Shown: positions 18,510 to 27,813, numbered from the stretch's first letter. The stretch is 64,000 bases of DNA from Paraburkholderia bryophila (GCF_013409255.1 NZ_JACCAS010000001.1:3038001-3102000); one strand, 5' to 3'. The notes: generated by a model not told the origin, from the sequence alone. Numbers and translations are program-made.

Positions 18510-19159
18510 GCGTGTATCCCCGCGATGGTGAAGCGCACCCGGTCGCCCGGTTGCAGCAACGTGGGCGGGCGGCGCGCCGGGTCGAAGAGCGGCAGCTCGG
18601 TGCGGCCGATCAACTGCCAGCCGCCGGGCGACGTGGCCGGATAAATGCCGGTCTGTTCACCGCCGATCCCGACGGACCCCGCCGGCACTTCGAGCCGCGG
18701 CGACGCGCGGCGTGGCGTGTGCAGCGCGGCCTCGAGCCCACCCATATAGGCGAAGCCCGGCTGAAAGCCGAGGAAGAACACCACGTACTCGGTATTCGAA
18801 TGACGTTCGACCACCTCGCGCACGCTCAAACCCGTGTGATTGGCTACTGCTTGCAGATCGGGACCGAACTCGCCGCCGTACTGCACCGGAATCTCGACGT
18901 CACGCCCGGCCGCCGGCGCTTCGGCCGCCGCGTCCCACGCCGCCTGCAACTGGCCGGCAAGCGCGTCAGGGTCGGCTTCGAGCGGATCGAACACGAGCGT
19001 CAGATTGTTCATGCCCGGTACGACTTCCAGCACATGCGGCCAGTCGCGCGCAGCGGCGGCGGCGGCCCACACGCGCCGCTGGCAGTCCAGCGTGGCGGGC
19101 GGCGGCGCTTCGCAGACTAGCGCGGCGTCGCCGAGCGGGAAGATTCTTGGTTGGCTCAT
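18506..19159 (-). CDS. pxpB: 5-oxoprolinase subunit B
   Basis: A 217-aa KipI-like protein and the first gene of the pxpBCA unit. Family motifs are FPLGDAALVCE near the start, VPGMNNLTLVFDP, FLGFQPGFAYMGGL, PRLEVPAGSVGIGG and the C-terminal TSPGGWQLIGRTELPLFDP. With PxpC and PxpA it converts 5-oxoproline plus ATP to glutamate. The divergent gene on the other side of a 210-bp AT-rich region is a winged-helix regulator, a candidate for controlling the cluster. Confidence 0.94.
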   Translation of the reverse strand: MSQPRIFPLGDAALVCEAPPPATLDCQRRVWAAAAAARDWPHVLEVVPGMNNLTLVFDPLEADPDALAGQLQAAWDAAAEAPAAGRDVEIPVQYGGEFGPDLQAVANHTGLSVREVVERHSNTEYVVFFLGFQPGFAYMGGLEAALHTPRRASPRLEVPAGSVGIGGEQTGIYPATSPGGWQLIGRTELPLFDPARRPPTLLQPGDRVRFTIAGIHA

Positions 19160-19255
19160 GGCTTAACGGCCCAGGTCGAGTCGGAGGAGTCGAACATCTG
19201 GCGGACCTGCTGCCCCTATTAACGGCATCCGGTTCGCGATGGTTGAAGCGTACAT

Positions 19256-19272
19256 TATCAATAAAATATCAA
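19256..19272. promoter_or_regulatory. Divergent AT-rich control region, repeated TATCAA
   Basis: Within the pxpB/regulator intergenic region, TATCAA occurs at 19256 and again 11 bp later (19267), about one helical turn apart, in an unusually AT-rich stretch. It is a candidate binding site for the adjacent winged-helix protein and contains likely -10 material for pxpB on the minus strand. Confidence 0.4.
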
Positions 19273-19369
19273 CAATTTCTCAATAAGCGTTTTTGCCAGG
19301 CTCGCCGGGACCGATGGCTCGTCGTACACTCCCGACACCTTCCCATCCTGTTTGCCGAGAATCGTCATC

Positions 19370-19882
19370 ATGTCGCGCCATCCCACCAAGATCGTTTCGT
19401 CGGAGCACCTCGTGTCCGACAGCAGCGCGGAACTGTCCGAACTTGAATACGCGCTGATCATGGCGGGCAACGCATTCAACCGGTGGATGGTGCGCTGCAT
19501 GTCGGCGGCGGGGGAAAAGGACATGACCGCTATCGAAGTCTCGCTGCTGCACCACGTCAGTCATCGCGAGCGGCGCAAGAAGCTCGCGGACATCTGCTTC
19601 GTGCTGAACATTGAAGACACGCACGTCGCCACCTACGCGTTGAAAAAGCTCGTAGCTAGAGGGTATGTAAAAAGCGAAAAGACCGGCAAGGAAGTGTTCT
19701 TCTCGGCGACCGATGCTGGCCGCGAGTTGTGCATGCGGTATCGCGAGGTGCGCGAGAGCTGCCTGATTTCGACGCTGAAGGAGAGCGGCCTGACCAACGA
19801 GCAGATCGGCGAGGCCGCGCAACTGATGCGCAACGCGTCCGGGTTGTACGACACGGCGGCGCGGGCGGCGGCTTCGTTGTAG
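19370..19882 (+). CDS. Winged-helix (MarR-like) transcriptional regulator
   Basis: A 170-aa cytoplasmic regulator. The middle contains a winged helix: TAIEVSLLHHVSHRERRKKLADICFVLNIEDTHVATYALKKLVARGYV, then the wing SEKTGKEVFFSATDAG. The helices around it resemble MarR-type dimerisation. The ATG at 19370 is used; an in-frame TTG at 19352 is less likely. It is divergent from pxpB-pxpC-pxpA-DUF969-DUF979, so it is the obvious candidate regulator of 5-oxoproline use, perhaps with 5-oxoproline or glutamate as effector (inference). Confidence 0.8.
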   Translation: MSRHPTKIVSSEHLVSDSSAELSELEYALIMAGNAFNRWMVRCMSAAGEKDMTAIEVSLLHHVSHRERRKKLADICFVLNIEDTHVATYALKKLVARGYVKSEKTGKEVFFSATDAGRELCMRYREVRESCLISTLKESGLTNEQIGEAAQLMRNASGLYDTAARAAASL

Positions 19883-20000
19883 TTGCGCGTTGATTGCCTG
19901 GGCGGTTGAACGGGGCAGCGCCTGACTGACGTGCTCCCTCACTGAGTGGACGCGGGCCCCGAGATCGAGGCCCGGCTTTCTGACAGCGCCAGCCGACCGC

Positions 20001-20600
20001 TCAATTCACCGGACGCGGATAAAGCCCTGCCTCGGTCACGATCAGGTCGAGCGGCATGTCGTGGGCTTCGCGTTGCAATGCGTCGGTTCGGCACGCTTCA
20101 TAAGCCACGCCGACTGTGAGCGGTTGCGTCGCCCCCGGCCACGCCGCTAGCGTGCGGTCGTAATAGCCACCGCCATAACCCAGCCGGTAGCCTGCCGCGT
20201 CGAAACCGACGCACGGCACGAACAGTAGATCGGGAATCACCACCTGCCCGGAAATCGGCTCGGCGATCTTGTGATGGCCGAGCTTCATCGGCGTATCGGG
20301 CGTCCATGCATGAAATTCGAGCGGCACGCCACGCTCCCTGACCACCGGCAAACTGGCCTCGCGTTGCGCGCCAGCCGCGAGCCACAGCGCGATCGCGCCG
20401 CGCGCGTCGAACTCGCCGGTGAGCGGCCAGTAGAACCCCACGCGGTTCACGTCATGGCGCTTCAACACGTCGAGCATGCGACGTCCGAGCGCGGCATTGT
20501 GAGCCGGCTCGGAAGCCGCTTGTAGCCTGGCTTCCAATAGCATTCGACGCAGCGCCTTTTTCGATTCGGCGACGGGGTTGCATGCTATGCTTGGGTTCAA
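20001..20600 (-). CDS. 5-formyltetrahydrofolate cyclo-ligase
   Basis: This enzyme of about 200 aa uses ATP to convert 5-formyl-THF to 5,10-methenyl-THF, returning stored folate to the one-carbon pool. Seen are the N-terminal KKALRRMLLEARLQA helix, VGFYWPLTGEFD, and the ATP-binding loop YRLGYGGGYYDRTLA near the C-terminus. No in-frame ATG exists near the N-terminus. The TTG at 20600 has TGGAG 6 nt upstream and is chosen; the frame stays open to another TTG at 20627, inside the first codons of the divergent transglycosylase gene. Confidence 0.88.
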   Translation of the reverse strand: MNPSIACNPVAESKKALRRMLLEARLQAASEPAHNAALGRRMLDVLKRHDVNRVGFYWPLTGEFDARGAIALWLAAGAQREASLPVVRERGVPLEFHAWTPDTPMKLGHHKIAEPISGQVVIPDLLFVPCVGFDAAGYRLGYGGGYYDRTLAAWPGATQPLTVGVAYEACRTDALQREAHDMPLDLIVTEAGLYPRPVN

Positions 20601-20620
20601 TTCGCGCTCCAGAAACAACG

Positions 20621-22588
20621 ATGTCAAAACGCCTTTACCGAGTATATCGCGCGGCCGGTCTGGCGCTCGCCGCTGCGGCGCTCGTCGCGTGCAGCACGGC
20701 CTCAGCCGTCAAGCCCATTCCCATTTCGCAGCTCTCGAACGACGACCAGATTTTCGTCCAGCTTCGCGAGGCCGCCCGCAATAACGACGCGGCGCGTGCA
20801 GCCCAGCTGGCGAGCATGATCCCGAACTATCCCGCGCCTTCTTATCTGGCGTACTTCCAGCTCAAGCCGCAGTTGTTCGACTCGAGCGGGCATGCCCGCG
20901 TCGACGCGCCGGACGCGCCCGTGCTGGCCTTCCTGCAGCAGTACGACGGCCAGGCGATCGCCGACCGTCTGCGTAACGACTACCTGACGGTGCTCGGCGC
21001 GCGTCACGACTGGCGCAACTTCGACCAGCAATACGCGCGCTTCGTCCTGAACGACGACACGCAGGTGAAGTGCTACGCGCTCGAATCGCGGGCGTCGCGC
21101 GGCGAGAATGTCGCCGACGCGGCGCGTGCGCTGCTGGTCGATCCGAAGTGGTACGGCGACGGCTGCGTCGATCTGATTACCTCGCTGGGCGTGAGCCGCC
21201 AGTTCAGTACCGACGACATCTGGCAGCAGATCCGTCTCGCGTACGAACAGAACTACACCGCCACCGGCAGCAAGCTCGTCGACGCGCTCAGCAACCAGCC
21301 GCCCGATCCGGTGCTGTTCGGCCAGGCCACCAGCACGCCGCCATTGCTGCTGGCGCGCGGCGTCGGTCCGGATGCGCAGTCGCATCAACTGGCGTTGCTG
21401 GCGATCACGCGCATGGCGCGCAACGATCCGGCCATGGCCGCAGCCACGTTCGCATCGGTGGCGCCGTCGCTCAGTTCGCCCGAACGCGCGATCGGCTGGG
21501 GCACGATTGCTTATCAGGCTGCCGCCAAACAGATGCCGAGCGCGGTGGACTGGTATCGCCTGTCGGTGAACGCGCCGCTGTCGAACCCCGCGTATGAATG
21601 GCGCACCCGCACGGCACTGCTGGCGGGTGACTGGACCATGGTGCGCTGGTCGATCGAGCAGATGCCCGCCGCGCTGCGCAATCAGCCTTCGTGGGTCTAC
21701 TGGCATGCACGCGCGTTGAAGCAGGCGGGCGACACGGCCACCGCCAACCAGGAATTCGAATCGATCTCGCAGGGCTTCAATTTCTACGGCCAACTCGCTA
21801 TGGAAGAACTCGGCCAGAAGATCACGGTGCCGCCGAAAACTGCGGTAACCGACGCCGAAGTCCAGCAGGCCGGCAACACGCCGGGCTTCGATCTGGCGCA
21901 GCGTTTCTACGCGCTGAATCTGCGGCTCGAAGGCAACCGCGAATGGAACTGGCCGCTGCGCAACATGAGCGACCGGCAACTGATCGCCACCGCCGAATAC
22001 GCGCGCCGTATCCAGTTGTACGACCGCACGGTGAACACAGCGGACCGCACGAAGAGCGAGCACGATTTTTCGCTGCGCTATCTGTCGCCGTTCCGCGATA
22101 TCGTCGAACGCGATTCGCAGTCGAACGGGCTCGACGTGGAATGGGCCTATGGGCTGATTCGCCAGGAGTCGCGCTTCATCATGAACGCACGCTCCGAAGT
22201 CGGCGCGAGCGGCCTGATGCAGTTGATGCCGGGCACCGCGCAACTGGTCGCCAAGAAGATCGGCCTCGGTACGATTTCGCGCGAGCAGATGAACGACATC
22301 AACACCAATATCCTGCTGGGCACGAACTACCTGTCCATGATCTACAATCAGTTCGACGGGTCCGCCGTGCTCGCCACCGCCGGCTACAACGCCGGTCCGG
22401 GCCGGCCGCGCAACTGGCGGCAATCGTTGCAGCGTCCGGTGGAAGGCGCGATCTTCGCCGAGGCGATTCCGTTCCAGGAAACCCGCGACTACGTCAAGAA
22501 TGTGTTGTCCAACACGGTCTACTACGCGGCATTGTTCGAAGGCCGTCCGCAATCGCTGAAGGCGCGTCTGGGTTATATCGCACCGTAA
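20621..22588 (+). CDS. Soluble-type lytic murein transglycosylase (lipoprotein)
   Basis: A 655-aa Slt70-like enzyme that cleaves peptidoglycan between MurNAc and GlcNAc, forming 1,6-anhydro ends. It begins with a lipoprotein signal (AGLALAAAALVAC, Cys at about residue 21). A long alpha-helical superhelix region (residues about 50-470) follows. The C-terminal SLT domain has the catalytic glutamate in LIRQESRF, GASGLMQLMPGTAQ and ATAGYNAGPGR. The start at 20621 gives a proper signal peptide; the upstream in-frame ATG at 20582 does not. It is divergent from the cyclo-ligase with almost no spacer, so the promoters lie inside the opposite coding regions. Confidence 0.93.
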   Translation: MSKRLYRVYRAAGLALAAAALVACSTASAVKPIPISQLSNDDQIFVQLREAARNNDAARAAQLASMIPNYPAPSYLAYFQLKPQLFDSSGHARVDAPDAPVLAFLQQYDGQAIADRLRNDYLTVLGARHDWRNFDQQYARFVLNDDTQVKCYALESRASRGENVADAARALLVDPKWYGDGCVDLITSLGVSRQFSTDDIWQQIRLAYEQNYTATGSKLVDALSNQPPDPVLFGQATSTPPLLLARGVGPDAQSHQLALLAITRMARNDPAMAAATFASVAPSLSSPERAIGWGTIAYQAAAKQMPSAVDWYRLSVNAPLSNPAYEWRTRTALLAGDWTMVRWSIEQMPAALRNQPSWVYWHARALKQAGDTATANQEFESISQGFNFYGQLAMEELGQKITVPPKTAVTDAEVQQAGNTPGFDLAQRFYALNLRLEGNREWNWPLRNMSDRQLIATAEYARRIQLYDRTVNTADRTKSEHDFSLRYLSPFRDIVERDSQSNGLDVEWAYGLIRQESRFIMNARSEVGASGLMQLMPGTAQLVAKKIGLGTISREQMNDINTNILLGTNYLSMIYNQFDGSAVLATAGYNAGPGRPRNWRQSLQRPVEGAIFAEAIPFQETRDYVKNVLSNTVYYAALFEGRPQSLKARLGYIAP

Positions 22589-22680
22589 GCGCCGTGCCGC
22601 CGCCGCTCAGGTCCATTGTTCGACCGGAGCGGCAGCGTGCCACGCCAGCCCTTGCCGCGGCTTCCACCAGGGAGTCGAAA

Positions 22681-23634
22681 ATGCGACATCAAGCCGTTGC
22701 GATCATCGGCGGTTCCGGTTTTATCGGCAGTCATCTCGTCAATGCGCTCGTTGAAATGGGCAAAGACGTGCGCATCGCCACGCGGCGGCGCTACAACGCC
22801 CGCCATCTCACGCTATTACCCATCGACGTGATCGAAGCCGACGTGTTCGATCCGGTTCAGCTCGCGCGTTTCGTCGAAGGCGCCGATTGCGTGATCAATC
22901 TCGTGGCCACGCTGAACGGCAAACGCGGCAAACCGTATGGTCAGGAGTTCGCGCGCATGCATGTCGAACTGCCGACCAAAATTGTCGCGGCTTGCGAGGG
23001 CAAGGGCGTGCATCGCCTGATTCATATCAGCGCGCTGGGCGCCGATTCGAACGGTCCCAGCATGTACACGCGCTCGAAGGGCGACGGCGAGAAGGCCGTG
23101 CACGCGGCGAATCTGGCGTGGACGATTTTCCGTCCGTCCGTGGTGTTCGGGCCGGAGGACCAGTTCCTCAACAAGTTCGCGTTTCTGCAGAAGATGTTTC
23201 CGGCGATTCCGCTCGCCATGCCCGATGCGAAATTCCAGCCGGTGTATGTCGACGACGTCGCGAAAGCCATCATCAACGTGCTCGACATGGACGCCGCCAG
23301 CGGCCACACATACGAACTCGGCGGCCCGACCGTTTACACGCTCGAAGACCTCGTCGCCTATTGCGGCGACGTGATCGGCAAGCACGCGCGCATCATTCGT
23401 CTGCCGGAAGCGTTCGCGCGTTTGCAGGCGCTGACGTTTGAAATGGCGCCTGGCGAACCGGTGATCTCGCGCGACAATCTGGATTCGATGAAAGTCGACA
23501 ACGTATTGAGCGGGCCGCTGGCGCCTGAACTCGGTATCGAGCCGACCAGTATCGAAACCATCGCGCCGGTCTATCTGACCGGCGCGTCGACACGCTCGCG
23601 CTTCGATACGTTCCGCGCCAGCGCTGGACGCTGA
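22681..23634 (+). CDS. Complex I NDUFA9-like NAD(P)-binding protein
   Basis: A 317-aa atypical short-chain dehydrogenase. The Rossmann motif is VAIIGGSGFIGSHLVNAL at the N-terminus. Then come LIHISALGADSNGPSMYTRSK, where YxxxK replaces the usual catalytic tyrosine context, and IFRPSVVFGPEDQF, typical of the NDUFA9/YwnB-like branch. It probably binds NAD(P)H; no specific reaction can be assigned. ATG 22681 is chosen because homology begins there, although the frame is open through the end of the preceding transglycosylase gene. Confidence 0.85.
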   Translation: MRHQAVAIIGGSGFIGSHLVNALVEMGKDVRIATRRRYNARHLTLLPIDVIEADVFDPVQLARFVEGADCVINLVATLNGKRGKPYGQEFARMHVELPTKIVAACEGKGVHRLIHISALGADSNGPSMYTRSKGDGEKAVHAANLAWTIFRPSVVFGPEDQFLNKFAFLQKMFPAIPLAMPDAKFQPVYVDDVAKAIINVLDMDAASGHTYELGGPTVYTLEDLVAYCGDVIGKHARIIRLPEAFARLQALTFEMAPGEPVISRDNLDSMKVDNVLSGPLAPELGIEPTSIETIAPVYLTGASTRSRFDTFRASAGR

Positions 23635-23662
23635 ATTTACTTTTTCTCCCGTTATAGAAAGC

Positions 23663-24316
23663 ATGAAGCTGCTCATTGGTGACAAGAATTATTCGTCATG
23701 GTCGATGCGTCCATGGCTGCTGCTGAAGCATTTCGGCATTCCCTTCGACGAGGTGCTGATTCATTTGCGCGAACCCGGCACGACGGCCGCGATCCTGGCG
23801 CACGCGCCACGCGGACCGGGCAAAGTGCCATGTCTGATCGGCGACGACGAACAGATCACGTGGGATTCGCTGGCGATCGCCGAGACGCTGGCCGAGCGCT
23901 TCCCGCAACACGCGCTGTGGCCGCGCGACGCGGCGGTGCGCAACCACGCACGTAGCGTGAGCGCCGAGATGCATTCGGGTTTCGGCGAGTTGCGCTCGAA
24001 CATGTGGATGAACATTCGCGCGTCGTTCCCAGGCAAGAACGCAACGCCGGGTGCGTTGACCGACATCGCGCGAATCGACGCGTTGTGGCGCGACTGTCTC
24101 GACACGTACGGCGGCCCCTTCCTGTTCGGCGAGTTCAGCATTGCCGACGCGATGTACGCGCCGGTGGTGATGCGCTTCAACACCTGGCAACCGGCGTTGT
24201 CGGAAGCGGCTTCGGCCTACGCCCGCCGCGTGACCGCGCTGCCGGCCGTGCAGGCCTGGATCGACGACTCGCTGCGCGAAACACACGCTCTTCCCGATCA
24301 AGACGTATGCCCATGA
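23663..24316 (+). CDS. Glutathione S-transferase family protein
   Basis: A 217-aa cytosolic GST. The N-terminal thioredoxin-like domain has MKLLIGDKNYSSWSMRPWLL (the NYSSWS loop carries the likely catalytic serine) and GKVPCLIGDDEQITWDSLAI. The all-helical C-terminal domain contains GPFLFGEFSIADAMYAPVV with the N-capping aspartate. The substrate is unknown. The last bases overlap the cca start (ATGA), so the two are translationally coupled, a common arrangement in Burkholderia. Confidence 0.9.
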   Translation: MKLLIGDKNYSSWSMRPWLLLKHFGIPFDEVLIHLREPGTTAAILAHAPRGPGKVPCLIGDDEQITWDSLAIAETLAERFPQHALWPRDAAVRNHARSVSAEMHSGFGELRSNMWMNIRASFPGKNATPGALTDIARIDALWRDCLDTYGGPFLFGEFSIADAMYAPVVMRFNTWQPALSEAASAYARRVTALPAVQAWIDDSLRETHALPDQDVCP

Positions 24317-25545
24317 AACTCTACGTGGTAGGCGGGGCGGTTCGCGACGAGCTACTCGGCGTGCCGGTGCAGGACCGCGATTACGTCGTGGTCGGCGCGA
24401 CGCCCGAGCAGATGGTGGCGCAGGGTTACCGTCCGGTGGGTAAGGATTTTCCGGTGTTTCTGCATCCGCAGACGCATGAGGAGTACGCGCTCGCGCGTAC
24501 CGAGCGCAAGACGGCGGCGGGCTATCACGGCTTCCAGTTTTTCTATGCGCCGGACGTGACGCTGGAGGAAGACCTGGCGCGCCGCGACCTGACCATCAAC
24601 GCGATGGCGCGCGAAGTGCGGCCGGACGGCGAGCTGACCGGTCCGGTGATCGACCCGTTCAACGGCCAGGGGGATTTGCAGGCGCGGCTCTTCCGTCATG
24701 TGAGCGATGCGTTTCTCGAAGACCCCGTGCGGATCTTGCGGATTGCGCGGTTCGCCGCGAGGTTCGTGGACTTCACGGTCGAGCCGGATACGCTGGCGCT
24801 GATGCGCAAGATGGTGGCCGATGGCGAAGTGGACGCGCTGGTCGCCGAACGCGTCTGGCAGGAAGTGTCGCGCGGCTTGATGGAGAAGAAGCCTTCGCGC
24901 ATGTTCGAGGTGCTGCGCGCGTGCGGTGCGTTGGCGCGGATTCTGCCGGAAGTCGACGCGCTATACGGTGTGCCGCAGCGCGCGGACTATCACCCGGAAG
25001 TGGACACCGGCGTGCACGTGATGATGGTGGTCGACCACGCGGCGCACCAGGGCTACGCGTTACCGGTTCGCTTTGCCGCGTTGACGCACGACCTCGGCAA
25101 AGCAACCACGCCGGAAGACGTGTTGCCTCGGCATATCGGTCATGAAGAGCGCAGCGTGAATTTGCTGAAGCCGTTATGCGAACGCCTGCGCGTGCCGAAC
25201 GAGTGCCGCGACCTTGCGCTGCTGGTGGCGCGGGAGCACGGCAACATTCATCGCGTGATGGAAATGGGCGCGGCCGCGCTGGTGAGGCTGCTTGAGCGCA
25301 GCGACGCGATTCGCAAGCCGGCGCGCTTCGCGGAAGCGTTGCAGGCTTGCGAGGCGGATGCACGTGGACGGCTGGGTTTCGAGGCGCGGGATTATCCGCA
25401 GGCCGAGCGGCTGAGAGTGGCGCTCGTCGCGGCGCGTGGTGTCGATGCCGGTGCGGTGGCGAAGCGGTTGGCCGATGCGCCCGCGGGAATCAAGGACGCG
25501 GTGCACAAGGAGCGGATTCGGGCGGTGGAAGCGGCGATGGGCTGA
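24313..25545 (+). CDS. cca: CCA-adding tRNA nucleotidyltransferase with HD domain
   Basis: A 410-aa class II nucleotidyltransferase that adds or repairs the 3'-CCA end of tRNAs without a template. Near the N-terminus are KLYVVGGAVRDELLG and the catalytic VQDRDYVVVG. RRDLTINAMA and the neck region RILRIARFAARF follow. The C-terminal part has the HD phosphohydrolase motif (FAALTHDLGKATTPEDV) found in E. coli-type Cca, linked to phosphatase and 2',3'-cyclic phosphodiesterase activity. ATG 24313 matches the family start; ATG 24307 would add two residues. Confidence 0.95.
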   Translation: MKLYVVGGAVRDELLGVPVQDRDYVVVGATPEQMVAQGYRPVGKDFPVFLHPQTHEEYALARTERKTAAGYHGFQFFYAPDVTLEEDLARRDLTINAMAREVRPDGELTGPVIDPFNGQGDLQARLFRHVSDAFLEDPVRILRIARFAARFVDFTVEPDTLALMRKMVADGEVDALVAERVWQEVSRGLMEKKPSRMFEVLRACGALARILPEVDALYGVPQRADYHPEVDTGVHVMMVVDHAAHQGYALPVRFAALTHDLGKATTPEDVLPRHIGHEERSVNLLKPLCERLRVPNECRDLALLVAREHGNIHRVMEMGAAALVRLLERSDAIRKPARFAEALQACEADARGRLGFEARDYPQAERLRVALVAARGVDAGAVAKRLADAPAGIKDAVHKERIRAVEAAMG

Positions 25546-25558
25546 TCAGGCGCAGCGA

Positions 25559-25753
25559 CTACAAAAGCCTGGCCAGCAGCGACAACACCATCGACAGCAC
25601 CAGCGTCGACATAAACGGAAACGGATACTCGCGGCCGAACAGCCGCAGGGTCACGTCGCCGGGCATGCGTCCAATGCCGATTTTCCTCAGCCACGGCCAG
25701 CAGGCCGACAGCACGGCCACCGCTACAAACGTCGTTAACAGCCAGCGGATCAT
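25559..25753 (-). CDS. DUF2905 family small membrane protein
   Basis: A 64-aa protein with two hydrophobic helices (WLLTTFVAVAVLSACWPWL and the C-terminal STLVLSMVLSLLARLL) separated by GRMPGDVTLRLFGREYPFPF. The pattern fits DUF2905 (COG1765-like) small inner-membrane proteins of unknown function. MIRWLL at 25753 is taken as start, since the nine residues upstream in the open frame look non-coding. It is convergent with cca and in line with the downstream methyltransferase gene. Confidence 0.75.
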   Translation of the reverse strand: MIRWLLTTFVAVAVLSACWPWLRKIGIGRMPGDVTLRLFGREYPFPFMSTLVLSMVLSLLARLL

Positions 25754-25784
25754 TGCGCGTTCCCGAGCCGGATCAGGCAAAAAA

Positions 25785-26981
25785 TCACAGCGTATGCGAG
25801 CGGTCGCCGCTCGAAAACGCTTGCAACGTGTCGTCCAGACCGCGCGAAAACGCGATCACCTTGAACAGTTCACCCATCTCGGCCTCGGACAACAACTTTT
25901 GCACCGCGTTTGCCGCGGGCAAAAACCGCTTCGCGTCCGACGGATCGATTTCCGACAGCGCCTCGGTGATGCCGGCGTTCAACAGAAACCGCGCTTGCGA
26001 CGTGAAGCCGAGCAGATCCGCGCCCGTCTCGCAGCCCGCTTCGGCGATGCCGGTGAATTCCACGTGCGCGGTGATGTCCTGCAAGCCCGGATACAGAAAC
26101 GGGTCGCCGTGCGCGCGATGCCGGTAATGGCACATCAGCGTGCCCTGCGCGCGTTGCGCATGGTAGTACTCGTGACGCGGAAAACCGTAGTCGATAAAGA
26201 ACGCCGCACCGCGCGTGAGCATCGTGCAGATGGTTCGCGTGAAGGCGCGTGCCGCTTCGTGCGTTTCGGTCACGTAGGCGTCGTTGGCGGTTTCGGTGTC
26301 GATTTCGGACAGCAGCGTGAGGTCGTCGGCGGCTGACACCGCGCGATCCTCGAACGCAAACACGCCGTCGCGCGAAACGACGCCGCGCTCATGCCATGCG
26401 CCGGCATTGAAGGCGAATAGCCGTACCGGCATCGCGTCCAGCACTTCATTGCCGATCACCACGCCTTCGAAGCGCTCCGGCAACGCGTCCAGCCAGCGCA
26501 CCTTAACGGCAAGCGTGGGCGCGGCCGCTGCGATCGTTTCGCGTTGGCGCTCGCGCAATTCGCCCGATAAATCCACGATCGCGTAACTGTCGAATTCCGC
26601 GCCCAGCGCCTCGAGCGCGATGAGCAAGCCCGCCGCCAGTTTGCCCGTGCCGGCGCCGAATTCCATCAGGTGGCGCGTGCCGCTCGCCTGCAGCGCTTCG
26701 GCGAGCGGACGCGCGAGCGTTGCGGCGAACAGCGGCGACAATTCCGGCGCGGTGACGAAGTCGCTGCCGTCGTCGCTGCGTAGCCCGAATTTGCGGGCGC
26801 CGCCGCTGTAATAACCGAGTCCCGGCGCGTATAACGCGCGCTCCATGTAACGCTCGAACGGCAGCCAGCCGCCGGCGTTGTCGAGCTCCGCGCGCAGTTG
26901 CGCGACCAGCGCTTCCGACTGCGCCAGCGCGCTCGGGCCGGGAGCAGGTAAACTATCGGGTTGGTGAGCTTTCGGATTCAT
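25785..26981 (-). CDS. SAM-dependent methyltransferase, NDUFAF7/COG1565 family
   Basis: A 398-aa class I methyltransferase-like protein. It has GGWLPFERYMERALYAPGLG, YSGGARKFGLRSDDGSDFVTAPELSPLF, the SAM-binding region HLMEFGAGTGKLAAGLL, and VIGNEVLDAMPVRLF, all typical of the family whose mitochondrial member NDUFAF7 dimethylates an arginine of complex I. The bacterial substrate is unknown. The ATG at 26981 is 13 bp from the divergent SDR gene, so the two promoters overlap the opposing genes. Confidence 0.88.
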   Translation of the reverse strand: MNPKAHQPDSLPAPGPSALAQSEALVAQLRAELDNAGGWLPFERYMERALYAPGLGYYSGGARKFGLRSDDGSDFVTAPELSPLFAATLARPLAEALQASGTRHLMEFGAGTGKLAAGLLIALEALGAEFDSYAIVDLSGELRERQRETIAAAAPTLAVKVRWLDALPERFEGVVIGNEVLDAMPVRLFAFNAGAWHERGVVSRDGVFAFEDRAVSAADDLTLLSEIDTETANDAYVTETHEAARAFTRTICTMLTRGAAFFIDYGFPRHEYYHAQRAQGTLMCHYRHRAHGDPFLYPGLQDITAHVEFTGIAEAGCETGADLLGFTSQARFLLNAGITEALSEIDPSDAKRFLPAANAVQKLLSEAEMGELFKVIAFSRGLDDTLQAFSSGDRSHTL

Positions 26982-26994
26982 CCCCGCATTGTAA

Positions 26995-27813
26995 ATGACC
27001 GCCTCTCTGGATACCGCCGCTGCCCGTGCGCCTGACGCGCCGCGAATCGTGCTGATTACCGGCGCCGCCCGCCGCATCGGGCGGGCGCTCGCGCTCGGCT
27101 TTGCCGCGCGGGGCTGGGACGTCGCGGTCCATTACGGCGAATCGCGCGAAGCAGCCGACCAGGTGGTCGCCGAAATCGTCGCGCTGGGCCGCCGGGCGGT
27201 CGCGCTCCAGGCCGAATTGGGCGACGAGGCACAGGTCGAACGGCTTTTGCCGGCCTGTATCGCGGCGCTGGGGCGGCCGGCCTGCATCGTCAACAACGCG
27301 TCGCGTTTCGAAGAAGATACGGCGCTCAATGTCGGCTACGAGTTGTTGCTCAAGCTGACCGCGATGAACGTCGGCGCGCCGCTGGTGCTGGCGCGTATGC
27401 TCCATGAAGCCACGCCGGAGGCCGCGCGCAGCGACGAAAGTCAGCGTGGTGTCGTGATCAATGTGCTGGATCAGAAGCTGTACAACATGAATCCGGATTA
27501 CCTGTCGTACACGCTGTCGAAGGCGGCGTTGCAGACAGCCACGGTCGCGCTGGCGCAGGCTTTGGCGCCGAAAGTGCGGGTGGTCGGGCTCGCGCCCGGC
27601 CTGACGATGCAGTCGGGCGATCAAACGCCGGACGGTTTCGCCGCCGCTCACCGTACTACGCCTTTGGGTCGCGCGTCGCGGCCCGAGGATATTGTCGCCG
27701 CCGCGCTGTATCTCGCCGATGCAGCGGGCGTCACCGGAACGACGCTGGTGGTCGACGGCGGGCAGCACCTCGTGCCCCTGCCGCGCGACGTTATGTTTTT
27801 GACGGGCGCCTGA
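26995..27813 (+). CDS. SDR-family oxidoreductase, pteridine reductase-like
   Basis: A 272-aa classical short-chain dehydrogenase. It has the nucleotide-binding VLITGAARRIGRALALGFA, where the ArgArg favours NADPH, NNASRFEED (catalytic Asn region), the YxxxK pair in YLSYTLSKAALQ, and VVGLAPGLTMQSGDQ. TGAARRIG with QKLYNMNPDYLSYTLSK resembles FolM/pteridine reductases that make tetrahydropterins. The next gene, folB, supports a pterin/folate role. The start is directly opposite the methyltransferase gene. Confidence 0.85.
   Translation: MTASLDTAAARAPDAPRIVLITGAARRIGRALALGFAARGWDVAVHYGESREAADQVVAEIVALGRRAVALQAELGDEAQVERLLPACIAALGRPACIVNNASRFEEDTALNVGYELLLKLTAMNVGAPLVLARMLHEATPEAARSDESQRGVVINVLDQKLYNMNPDYLSYTLSKAALQTATVALAQALAPKVRVVGLAPGLTMQSGDQTPDGFAAAHRTTPLGRASRPEDIVAAALYLADAAGVTGTTLVVDGGQHLVPLPRDVMFLTGA

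Noticed and set aside
20702-22552. 616-codon minus-strand frame opposite the lytic transglycosylase
   Set aside because: Antisense artefact of high GC3; composition dominated by Arg, Val and Gln with no domain.
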